Of a DNA stretch of 64,000 bases, positions 9,301 to 16,881 are shown piece by piece (positions within the stretch are counted from its first letter, which is position 1; each line of letters opens with the position of its first letter). The notes beneath the pieces were generated by a model. It worked only from the letters and a program-made list of their open reading frames with translations, searched no databases and was not told where the DNA came from. The DNA is from Mycobacterium sp. ITM-2016-00317 (GTDB lineage Bacteria; Actinomycetota; Actinomycetes; Mycobacteriales; Mycobacteriaceae): contig NZ_CP134399.1 in assembly GCF_002968295.1 (NCBI RefSeq), positions 5,952,001-6,016,000 on the forward strand, in the 5' to 3' direction. The position numbers were made by a program, and so were the translations under genes.

Positions 9301-11219
9301 TGACCGCCCCGGGCATGATGGAATGCCAGGTCTGTCAGATGGCCGTGCCGGCAGGCGAATACTGCGGATACTGCGGCATGCCGCTGGCCGATCACCGCGA
9401 CGGACGGGGCCCGCACTGGCTGCGTAAGCGCGCCTTCAGTGCCGCCCCCGGACAGCGACTGCTCTCGCCGGCGCTGACCAGCTCGCTCTTCCCGCATCTG
9501 CCGCCGCGCTCGCGCAAGGTGTTCCTGATGGGCCTGGGGCTGCTTGCGGTCGCCCTGGCCGTCACCACATTCCTGCGGATGCCCGCCGCGCTCACCGCGG
9601 TCGCGTCCACCGGCCTTCCCCTGCTGTTCGCGCTGTACTTGCGAGAATCTGGGGTGTCCCGGGACATCCCGCGGAGCACGCTGGTGCTGACGACCGCGCT
9701 CGGAGCCATCCTCGGTGTCGGGTGGGTGCTGCTGACCGGGGTCGCGCTGGCGCGCGCCTACGGTGTCCCGCTGGGCGCGGGTATCGCCGGTGGTCGGATT
9801 CTGCGCGACGGGATCGGGGTGCCGGTGGGCAGCATGTTGCTCATGCTGGTCCCGGCGTTGGTGGCCCGATGGTCGTGGCAGGGTGACCGGGAAGCCTTGG
9901 ATGGCTACGCCATCGGCGCGTTGGGCGCCCTCACGTTCACTGCCGCGGCCACGCTGACCCGACTGGCTCCACAGTTCACCACCGGGATGGTCAATCGCGC
10001 GCGTCCTTTGGACGGCTTGCTCGTCGAGGCCGGAATCCGCGGCGTCACCATGCCGCTGACCGCCGCGGCCGTCGGCGGTCTGATCGGTACCGCACTCTGG
10101 TTCACCCGGCCGCCGAACAAAGCCCTCCAGAACCGGGGTTTCATTCGCGGCACCCTCGTGCTCATCGCGGTCGTGGTGATCGCCATCTACGCGTCACTGG
10201 GCGTGGTGGACGTCGCCCGATTCCCCCAGTTGTGGCAGTTGGCATTGCATCTGACGTTGACCGGGATCGCGTTGTTCGCGTTACGGGTCGGCCTGCACCT
10301 GGCTCTCCTGTACGAGACGCAGGACGAGATCCACACCGACGAGCCCATCCTGTGCGTCGAGTGCAATCACGTGGTGCCCGATGCCGCGTTCTGCGCGAGA
10401 TGCGGTGCCGCCATGCACGCATCCTCGCGCCGATCGCGCAGGAGCCGGCGCGAAGACCGCCCGATCCGGCTCGCCGACGACCCGGTGGCCGGCGAGATAA
10501 CCGTGGGACTGTTGCCCGGCTATTCGCTGCAGTCCGGCACTTTCGAGGCCACCCAGCCGCCGAAGACCTCGTTCCGCAAGGTCGCGCTGGCTGTCGGGGC
10601 GACGACCGTTCTGCTGGCCGGTGCGCTGGTCGGTGTTTCCGGACTGATCTCGAAACCCGCGCCGAAATATATCTGCCCGCCGGAATGCGGCAGCCCGCCG
10701 ATCAATCTCGCCGTGGAGATCAACCCCCGGTTCACGTCGGCCGACGGAGCGTTCTCGGTGTCCTACCCGGTCGCCGGCGCGGCCTACGAGGTATCCCAGC
10801 ACGACAACGGGATCACTGCGGTGCTTCAGGCCGGCGACGGCGGCACCATGCAGCTGTTCAGCCGCCCCGCGGGTGGGCGCAGCGCTCAGGAGATCGCCAC
10901 CGCCCTGGTGAACGAGACCTTCCCGGACACCAAGACCGCCTACGAGATCCCGAACACGATGGTCGGCTACCAGCACGGCTACGGGTTGGCCGCCGATCTC
11001 TGGCCGCAGGGCGCGATGACCAGTTCCACGCGGATGCGCGTCATCGTGATGGTCGCCGTCAAGAATGATCTGGCCCTCATCGCCGGCGCGGTGGGGCCGT
11101 ACCGCGCGTTCGGGCCCGACTTCGGATCCGGTAAGCCGTCCGCGGCCAATCTTCAGTTGGCACTCGATATGGGCAAGTACGTCAACAGTTTCAGCTGGCG
11201 CGGGGACCCACCCCGGTAG
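9300..11219 (+). CDS. zinc-ribbon polytopic membrane protein with extracytoplasmic C-terminal domain
   Basis: 639 residues. An N-terminal zinc ribbon has paired CxxC knuckles (CQVC, CGYC, residues about 9-27). A block of about eight hydrophobic segments (about 75-340) follows, then a second zinc ribbon (CVEC...CARC, about 350-372). A basic Arg/Ser patch, one more membrane segment (about 430-450) and a roughly 180-residue outside domain with two nearby cysteines (CPPECG) complete it. The start ATG overlaps the sedolisin stop. I recognise no named family. Two cytoplasmic zinc ribbons plus an external domain suggest a sensor/adaptor for the co-encoded protease; this is inference. Confidence 0.75.
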   Translation: MTAPGMMECQVCQMAVPAGEYCGYCGMPLADHRDGRGPHWLRKRAFSAAPGQRLLSPALTSSLFPHLPPRSRKVFLMGLGLLAVALAVTTFLRMPAALTAVASTGLPLLFALYLRESGVSRDIPRSTLVLTTALGAILGVGWVLLTGVALARAYGVPLGAGIAGGRILRDGIGVPVGSMLLMLVPALVARWSWQGDREALDGYAIGALGALTFTAAATLTRLAPQFTTGMVNRARPLDGLLVEAGIRGVTMPLTAAAVGGLIGTALWFTRPPNKALQNRGFIRGTLVLIAVVVIAIYASLGVVDVARFPQLWQLALHLTLTGIALFALRVGLHLALLYETQDEIHTDEPILCVECNHVVPDAAFCARCGAAMHASSRRSRRSRREDRPIRLADDPVAGEITVGLLPGYSLQSGTFEATQPPKTSFRKVALAVGATTVLLAGALVGVSGLISKPAPKYICPPECGSPPINLAVEINPRFTSADGAFSVSYPVAGAAYEVSQHDNGITAVLQAGDGGTMQLFSRPAGGRSAQEIATALVNETFPDTKTAYEIPNTMVGYQHGYGLAADLWPQGAMTSSTRMRVIVMVAVKNDLALIAGAVGPYRAFGPDFGSGKPSAANLQLALDMGKYVNSFSWRGDPPR

Positions 11220-11223
11220 GTAC

Positions 11224-11826
11224 TCAGGCAGTCGCCGGCGAAGCGCCGAGCAGCGCGATGGCCTGGTCTGCAGCCGACTTGACCGTCGCTGCCGATGCCC
11301 CACCCTTGCGCAGCGCCTCGATCCCGCGCAGCACGGCCAACAGCAGGCTGGCCATCGCCTTGGCGTCGGTGTCCGGCGGGATGTCACCGTCCGCTTGGGC
11401 CGCGATGATGACGGACATCAGTTCCCGCAGCCACACATCCAACGTCCGTTTCACCTGCTTGGCCACCTCCGGGTCCGTGGCGGACAGCTCGGCGGCGCTC
11501 TTGGCCAGCAGACAGCCGCGACGGTCGGTGTCGGACGCCGTCACCGCGGCGATCCCCCGCACATGCCCGACCAGACGGTCATAGGCAGAAATGTCCGGGT
11601 TTCGGAGTTCGGCGCGGAGACGGTCAACGGACTCGGTGCAGTACGACTCCAGACCGCGCAGGAACATACTGTGCTTGTCGCCGAACGCTTTGTAGAAGCT
11701 GCCGCGCCCCAGACCGGTGGCAGCACTGAGGTCGTCGATGCTCGTCGCGGCGTATCCCTGATCCCAGAACAGATCGCGACTGGCCTCGACGACTTCTGCC
11801 TCGTCGAACTTGCGGGGGCGTGCCAT
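11224..11826 (-). CDS. TetR-family transcriptional regulator
   Basis: A 200-residue repressor. The N-terminal helix-turn-helix (about 10-55) contains GYAATSIDDLSAATGLGRGSFYKAFGDK, typical of TetR. The C-terminal ligand domain is all-helical and unassigned. The start ATG at 11826 gives the family-standard MARPRKFD; the frame is open further upstream, but that part covers the divergent promoter. The neighbouring SDR gene is divergent and an 11-bp inverted repeat lies between them, so it most likely controls both genes. Confidence 0.9.
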   Translation of the reverse strand: MARPRKFDEAEVVEASRDLFWDQGYAATSIDDLSAATGLGRGSFYKAFGDKHSMFLRGLESYCTESVDRLRAELRNPDISAYDRLVGHVRGIAAVTASDTDRRGCLLAKSAAELSATDPEVAKQVKRTLDVWLRELMSVIIAAQADGDIPPDTDAKAMASLLLAVLRGIEALRKGGASAATVKSAADQAIALLGASPATA

Positions 11827-11854
11827 GCCGCCATGATACCCATTAGCGACACTC

Positions 11855-11901
11855 CAGTACATAACTGGGGAAGGAATGCTCGCTGCCGTAGTTATGTACT
11901 G
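11855..11901. promoter_or_regulatory. TetR operator: 11-bp inverted repeat between TetR and SDR genes
   Basis: CAGTACATAAC (11855-11865) is repeated in perfect inverted orientation as GTTATGTACTG (11891-11901) with a 25-bp spacer. The right arm also overlaps a smaller palindrome, TGTACTGTACA. The site sits 29 bp before the TetR start codon and 65 bp before the SDR start, the expected place for a shared operator. Confidence 0.65.
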
Positions 11902-11965
11902 TACAGTCAACAACGGCGGTCGACGATCGGCCGGCCGTTGCTCGACCACTCGAAGGAGAAGCCCC

Positions 11966-12760
11966 ATGCCCACCCCCGTCGTGGCCCCGCAAGTGCCCAC
12001 CTCGCCCATCCTCGACCTGTCCGGCAAGACGGCCGTCATCACCGGCGGCAGCAAGGGCATCGGCGCAGCCACCGTGGCCCGGTTCGTCCGAGGGGGCGCC
12101 CGCGTCGTCACTTCCGGCCGCTCGGAACCGGATTCGCTGCCCCAGGGCGTGGACTACGTGGTCGCCGACGTCGCGACGCTCGACGGCGTGGAGCAGCTGG
12201 CCCGACAAGCGCAGGAGATCCTCGGCGACATCGACATCATCGTCAACAACGCCGGCGCATCGACACCGCATTTCGGTGGCGTCCTCGAGATCGAGGACGC
12301 TGAATGGGTCAAGGATCTTCAGATCAACTTCCTGGCCGCCGTCAGGCTCAACGCCGCGCTGCTCCCCGCGATGTACGCGCGCGGCAAGGGCGCGATCGTC
12401 AATGTGTCCTCGACGGTGATCCTGAGCCCGCCGGCGACGATGTTGCATTACGCCGCCGCCAAAGCGGCCTTGACCACCTACACCGCGGGCCTGGCCGGAG
12501 AGGCCGGACCCCGTGGCGTGCGGGTCAACGCCGTAACCCCCGGCAACGTCGCCTCCCCGGGTGCCGATGCCATTCGACAGGCGCTCGTCGCCGCCATCGG
12601 CAACGAGACCCCGGAGGCCGGTGGCACTCCGATCCCGCTCGGGAGGACAGGCGAAGGCGCCGATATCGCCGAGGCGATCGCCTTCCTCGCCTCCGACCGG
12701 GCTGCATGGGTCACCGCCAGCAATCTCGTCGTCGACGGCGGGCAGGTCCAGGCCGGATAG
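11966..12760 (+). CDS. short-chain dehydrogenase/reductase (SDR)
   Basis: 264 residues, classical SDR length. The cofactor motif TGGSKGIG is near residue 25, NNAG follows, then the NVSS serine and the catalytic YAAAK. The C-terminus ends in the family-typical ASNLVVDGGQ. The start at ATG 11966 follows GAAGGAGAA; an in-frame upstream start at 11876 lies inside the operator and was rejected. An NAD(P)-dependent alcohol/ketone oxidoreductase is expected. The substrate is unknown and is presumably linked to the ligand of the divergent TetR. Confidence 0.9.
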   Translation: MPTPVVAPQVPTSPILDLSGKTAVITGGSKGIGAATVARFVRGGARVVTSGRSEPDSLPQGVDYVVADVATLDGVEQLARQAQEILGDIDIIVNNAGASTPHFGGVLEIEDAEWVKDLQINFLAAVRLNAALLPAMYARGKGAIVNVSSTVILSPPATMLHYAAAKAALTTYTAGLAGEAGPRGVRVNAVTPGNVASPGADAIRQALVAAIGNETPEAGGTPIPLGRTGEGADIAEAIAFLASDRAAWVTASNLVVDGGQVQAG

Positions 12761-12821
12761 GCTGCCCGACAGTGATACTCGGCGGTGGCACAATGCCCGA
12801 GATTCGTGCGACCGTACTGGT

Positions 12822-13238
12822 ATGACCGTGTACGTCATCGATGCGCCGGTGGCCATCGACCTCGCCACTGGCGGAGCGCCGATTCCACCGGAGCACAGCC
12901 TGGTGGCTCCCACCTTGCTGCGGTCACAGGCGCTCGCTCTCGTGTACGGATCGGTGCACAGCGGAGAGATCGATGAACGGGCAGGCCGCAAGGTTCTCGA
13001 CGCCATCCGCGGGTTGCGGATCCGACTCCTCGGCGACCGGGTGCTGCAGGACCGCGCCTGGCGCATCGCTGCCGAGCTGAACTGGCCTGACACCTACCAG
13101 GCGGAGTACATCGCACTGACTCAGCTGCAGGCGGACGCGCTGGCCACCTCCGATGAGAGGCTGGCCGGCGCGGCCCGGAGGTTTGTCGACACTGTCTCAC
13201 CGGCCGCTCTCCTGCGACCGTCACCAAGTGAACGTTGA
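12822..13238 (+). CDS. PIN-domain protein, orphan VapC-like
   Basis: 138 residues with a PIN nuclease pattern: VIDAPVAID at the N-terminus (first Asp), an acidic mid-region (GEIDERAGRK) and ALATSDERLAGAA near residue 110, the equivalent of the conserved TxDxxL motif. No antitoxin gene precedes it; upstream is the SDR stop and only a 10-codon ORF (12793-12825) overlapping the start as ATGA. It may be a solitary chromosomal PIN RNase or a toxin whose partner lies elsewhere. The start ATG at 12822 lacks an obvious Shine-Dalgarno sequence. Confidence 0.7.
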   Translation: MTVYVIDAPVAIDLATGGAPIPPEHSLVAPTLLRSQALALVYGSVHSGEIDERAGRKVLDAIRGLRIRLLGDRVLQDRAWRIAAELNWPDTYQAEYIALTQLQADALATSDERLAGAARRFVDTVSPAALLRPSPSER

Positions 13239-13259
13239 AGTGCCGCTGCACCTGTCGAA

Positions 13260-13874
13260 TCAGGACGCGTGTGGAGCGCCGGCTGATCCGCGGGTCGCCA
13301 GCGGTAGGAAAACCTCGTCGACGATCTCTTCGATCGTCACCCGGGGCACGGCGGCCATGGTCATGAACAGCTCATGCCTCAGCAGGTCGGCCGGTAGCTC
13401 GACGATGCGAGCCGGTGGCGCAGCCGCCAACTCACCGCGGCGCACGGCGCGCTCCACGATCGTCTCCATCGCGCTCGGCCCGTTGCCCATGAACAGTGCA
13501 CGGAGCTGCTGTGGAGACACGCCGGCCTCGTCGAAGTACGCGCCGAACAGCGCGGCGAAGCCGCCGATGATCCCCGCTCGTCGGTCGTTGAAGTCAGCCA
13601 GGACCGCCAGGACGTCGCCGCGCAGGGATCCGGTGTCGGGGACCGCAATCGCGTCGACTGCGCCGCGGTGGCGGATGACCGCTTCGAGCAGTTCCGTGCG
13701 CGTCGGCCAGCGCCGATACAGCACCGACCGTGCGCTGCCGGACCTCGCGGCGACCGCTTCGATGGTGAAGCGCGCGTAGCCGGCCTCGATCAGCTGGTCC
13801 CAACCCGCGTCGAGAATCGCCGCCTCCAGCGCGGCACCGCGACGGCGCAGTCCGGCCGCGCGATTAGAAGACAC
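13260..13874 (-). CDS. TetR-family transcriptional regulator
   Basis: 204 residues. The helix-turn-helix lies at about 20-65 (ARFTIEAVAARSGSARSVLYRRW). The C-terminal domain resembles the TetR_C subtype found in mycobacterial regulators. It is divergent from the FAD monooxygenase at 13969 across a 94-bp gap containing GTAGCT repeats, so it probably represses that gene and itself. Confidence 0.9.
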   Translation of the reverse strand: MSSNRAAGLRRRGAALEAAILDAGWDQLIEAGYARFTIEAVAARSGSARSVLYRRWPTRTELLEAVIRHRGAVDAIAVPDTGSLRGDVLAVLADFNDRRAGIIGGFAALFGAYFDEAGVSPQQLRALFMGNGPSAMETIVERAVRRGELAAAPPARIVELPADLLRHELFMTMAAVPRVTIEEIVDEVFLPLATRGSAGAPHAS

Positions 13875-13929
13875 TTGCGTAGCTTATCGCACCGAGCTAC
13901 CGTCGCCTTTAAGCAACGGTTGTGTAGCT
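13875..13929. promoter_or_regulatory. operator-like GTAGCT repeats between TetR and FAD monooxygenase
   Basis: GTAGCT (13879-13884) and AGCTAC (13895-13900) form an inverted repeat with a 10-bp spacer. A further copy in the longer context TTGTGTAGCT (13920-13929) repeats TTGCGTAGCT (13875-13884) directly, 45 bp apart. The cluster fills the divergent promoter region. Confidence 0.5.
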
Positions 13930-13968
13930 AAACGGTTTGCCGCTGCGAAACCTGTTTGGAGGTGCACC

Positions 13969-15213
13969 ATGCCGACCCGCACCGCACTCATCTCCGGCGC
14001 GAGTGTCGCCGGACCTGTGCTCGGCTACTGGCTGGCCGAGGCCGGCTGGGACGTCACGATCATCGAACGCGCAGACCGGCTGCGCTCCAGCGGTTACCCC
14101 ATCGACGTCCGGGGCACGGCAGTGGAGGTCATCCGTCGGATGGGTCTGTACGACGAGATGGCCGCACGCCGCCACCGCCACGTGCCGGTACAGCTGCTGG
14201 CCCCCGGCGGGCGGCGACTCATCACGCTCGACTACGGCAGTCTGCTCGGTTCCTCGGCCGTCGGAGACGTCGAACTCACCCGGGGTGCGCTCAGTGACCT
14301 CCTCCACCGGGCCACCTCCGACCGTGTGGAGTACGCCTTCGGCGACACGATCACCACGCTGTCCCGCACCGACGCCGGGGTCGACGTCACCTTCGGCCAC
14401 CGTGACCCCGCAACATTCGACGTGGTGGTCGGCGCCGACGGCATCCACTCCAACGTCCGCGCACTCACCTTCGGCGACGAGAGTCGCCACCTCCACCACC
14501 TCGGCCCCTACGCAGCGGTCTGGGATCTGCCGACCGGCATGTTCGATCCGGGGACCGGCTTCCTCTACTCGCACCCTGGGCGCACCGTCCTGATCGAGCG
14601 CCCCGCCGACGGTGCCGCTGCCCGCGCCTTCCTGACCTTCGTCCACCCGCAACCGGGCAGCGTCGACACCCGCGACAAGAATCAGATCCGAGATGCGCTG
14701 CATCGGGCGTTCGCCGGCGACCGTTGGCGCACAGCAGAAGTCATCGACACCCTGCCCGCCGCCGACGACGTCTACTTCGACACCGTCAGCCAGGTGCGGA
14801 TGGACCGCTGGCACCGCGGTCACGTGGCGCTCGTGGGTGACGCCGCGTACGCGCCGGCACTCCTGTCCGGGCAAGGTACGAGCATCGCGATCAGCGGGAC
14901 CTACGTCCTGGCCGGCGAACTCGCCGCGCACGATCGGCCTGCGGCGGCATTCGCGGCCTACCAGGATCGGATGCACGCCTACGTGAAGAGGAACCAGGAC
15001 CTGGCGTTGCGCACCGACGGCACGGTGCTGGCACGCACCAGCGGCCGGCTTCTGCGCCGGAACATCAAACTCTGCGCGGTACCGCTGCTGCAACGGCTCG
15101 GCCTCCTCCGGCTCCTGCAGACCGAACTGCGCACCGCGGCAACGGATCTGTCGCTGTCGGACGATGATCTGCGCCGTTCCGCCCAGCCCCTGGGCAAAGA
15201 CCACCCTCGGTGA
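13969..15213 (+). CDS. FAD-dependent aromatic hydroxylase/monooxygenase
   Basis: 414 residues, class A flavoprotein monooxygenase. The FAD-binding start is ISGASVAGPVLGYWLAEAG (the GxGxxG equivalent). The DG motif appears as GADGIHSNVR near residue 150 and the GD motif as VALVGDAAYAPALLSGQGT near residue 290. It is expected to hydroxylate an aromatic or polycyclic substrate using NAD(P)H and oxygen in the cytosol. It is controlled by the divergent TetR gene. Start ATG follows GGAGG. Length and motifs are intact. Confidence 0.9.
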   Translation: MPTRTALISGASVAGPVLGYWLAEAGWDVTIIERADRLRSSGYPIDVRGTAVEVIRRMGLYDEMAARRHRHVPVQLLAPGGRRLITLDYGSLLGSSAVGDVELTRGALSDLLHRATSDRVEYAFGDTITTLSRTDAGVDVTFGHRDPATFDVVVGADGIHSNVRALTFGDESRHLHHLGPYAAVWDLPTGMFDPGTGFLYSHPGRTVLIERPADGAAARAFLTFVHPQPGSVDTRDKNQIRDALHRAFAGDRWRTAEVIDTLPAADDVYFDTVSQVRMDRWHRGHVALVGDAAYAPALLSGQGTSIAISGTYVLAGELAAHDRPAAAFAAYQDRMHAYVKRNQDLALRTDGTVLARTSGRLLRRNIKLCAVPLLQRLGLLRLLQTELRTAATDLSLSDDDLRRSAQPLGKDHPR

Positions 15214-15246
15214 CCCCACCGCCGGGGGCCGACTACGGTGGCATCC

Positions 15247-15465
15247 ATGGCCAAGCGGAAATGGAGTGACCTGTCCCCGACGCAGCAGAAGGTGACCGCC
15301 GTCGCAGGCGTCCTCGAAGTGGTGGCGACCACGGCGATGCTGGTCGACCTCGCGCGACGTCCGGCGTCGACGGTTCGCGGCTCGAAGGCGCTGTGGCGGA
15401 CGCTGTCGGTGGTGCAGCCGGTCGGCCCGCTCGCCTACTTCGCGTTCGGCCGGCTTCCCTCGTAA
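15247..15465 (+). CDS. small membrane protein, PLDc_N-like
   Basis: 72 residues. A short charged N-terminus is followed by a hydrophobic segment (about 15-35) and a second one ending VVQPVGPLAYFAFGR. The final PxGxLAYxxFGR pattern resembles the PLDc_N (cardiolipin-synthase N-terminal) small-protein family. I used ATG 15247 rather than the GTG at 15238. The function is unknown; it is probably an inner-membrane component. It is not obviously in an operon with the monooxygenase (33-bp gap). Confidence 0.65.
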   Translation: MAKRKWSDLSPTQQKVTAVAGVLEVVATTAMLVDLARRPASTVRGSKALWRTLSVVQPVGPLAYFAFGRLPS

Positions 15466-15495
15466 GTCAGGGGGCGCCAGCGGCTTCCGCGTGCG

Positions 15496-16881
15496 TCAGA
15501 ACGCGGCTCCCGGATTGAGGATCGCGTCGGGGTCCAGCGCGTGCTTGATCCGCCGGTTGAGTTCCATTGCCTCCGGCCCGATCTGGCCCGCCAGCCACGG
15601 CCGTTTCAGCCGCCCGACGCCGTGCTCGCCAGTGATCGTGCCCCCGAGGCCGACGGCCAGGTCCATGATCTCGCCGAACGCCTTCTCAGCCCGTTCCGCC
15701 ATGGCCGCGTCGGCCGGGTCGAACACGATCAACGGGTGGGTGTTGCCGTCCCCGGCGTGCGCGATCACCGAGATCAGCACGTCGCGGTCGGCGGCGATCT
15801 TCTCGATGCCCGCGCACAGATCGGCGAGCCTGGGCACCGGCACGCCGACGTCTTCGAGCAGCAGCGAACCCTTGGCCTCGACCGCGGGGATCGCGAACCG
15901 CCGGGCTGCGACGAACGCCTCCCCCTCGACGGGGTCGTTGGTCGAGAACACCTCCGCGGCACCGGCTTCGGTGAACACCTGCGCCATGAACGCGGCGTCC
16001 TCGGCACCGGAGGCGCCGCGGTCGTCGGACGCGGCAACCATGATCGCAGCGGCGTTGCGATCCAGCCCCATCTTCAGCTTGTCCTCGACGGCGTTGACCG
16101 CCACGGAGTCCATGAACTCCAGCATCGACGGCCGGACCTTGGAGGTCACGGCGACCACAGCTTCTGAGGCGGCCTGCACCGAGTCGAACGTCGCCACCAC
16201 CGTGCACGGCGGGGATTGCGGCGGCAGCAACCGCAACGTCGCCTCCGTGATGACCCCGAGGGTGCCCTCGCTGCCGACGAACAGTTTCGTCAGCGACAGT
16301 CCCGCGACGTCCTTGAGGCGCGGCCCGCCGAGCCGGACCACGGTGCCGTCGGCCAGTACCACCTGCAGGCCGAGCACGTAGTCGGTGGTCACGCCGTACT
16401 TCACGCAGCACAGCCCGCCTGCGTTGGTGGCGATGTTGCCGCCGATGCTGCAGATCTCATACGACGACGGGTCCGGTGGGTACCAGAGCCCGTGTTCGGC
16501 GACGGCCTTCTTCACCTCGGCGTTGAGCAGGCCGGGCTGCACGACCGCGGTGCGGGTGACCGGGTCGACGGTGATGTCGCGCATCTTCTCCGTCGACAGC
16601 ACGATGGCGCCGTCGAGAGCCGTTGCGCCACCGGATAATCCGGTTCCCATACCTCGCGGCACCACCGCGACCTTGTGCGCCGACGCCCAGCGCAGCACCG
16701 CCTGCACCTCCTCGGTGCGGGTGGGCCGCACGACGGCGGCCGCGGTGCCGGCTCGCGGATCGGCCGCCCGGTCCTGCCGGTAGGCGGCCACGATGTCGGG
16801 GTCGGTGACGACCACACCGTCGGGCAGCTCGGCGATCAGATCGTTCAGCGCGTCCATCACCCCGACGCCATGGCCGCTCAT
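15496..16881 (-). CDS. FAD-linked D-lactate/glycolate dehydrogenase (GlcD/Dld type)
   Basis: 461 residues. The FAD_binding_4 domain (about 35-215) has VVPRGMGTGLSGGA and GGNIATNAGGLCC. The FAD-oxidase C-terminal domain carries the conserved HAGDGNTHP and TGEHGVGR motifs. The start at 16881 is supported by an ATGA overlap with the stop of the upstream lactate permease. With that permease it forms a lactate-uptake and oxidation operon, passing electrons from a 2-hydroxyacid to the respiratory chain. D-lactate is the favoured substrate, with glycolate as the alternative. Confidence 0.9.
   Translation of the reverse strand: MSGHGVGVMDALNDLIAELPDGVVVTDPDIVAAYRQDRAADPRAGTAAAVVRPTRTEEVQAVLRWASAHKVAVVPRGMGTGLSGGATALDGAIVLSTEKMRDITVDPVTRTAVVQPGLLNAEVKKAVAEHGLWYPPDPSSYEICSIGGNIATNAGGLCCVKYGVTTDYVLGLQVVLADGTVVRLGGPRLKDVAGLSLTKLFVGSEGTLGVITEATLRLLPPQSPPCTVVATFDSVQAASEAVVAVTSKVRPSMLEFMDSVAVNAVEDKLKMGLDRNAAAIMVAASDDRGASGAEDAAFMAQVFTEAGAAEVFSTNDPVEGEAFVAARRFAIPAVEAKGSLLLEDVGVPVPRLADLCAGIEKIAADRDVLISVIAHAGDGNTHPLIVFDPADAAMAERAEKAFGEIMDLAVGLGGTITGEHGVGRLKRPWLAGQIGPEAMELNRRIKHALDPDAILNPGAAF

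Noticed and set aside
13909..15219. A 436-codon open frame antisense to the FAD monooxygenase
   Set aside because: It mirrors a gene with intact GxGxxG, DG and GD motifs; a product of high GC, not a gene.
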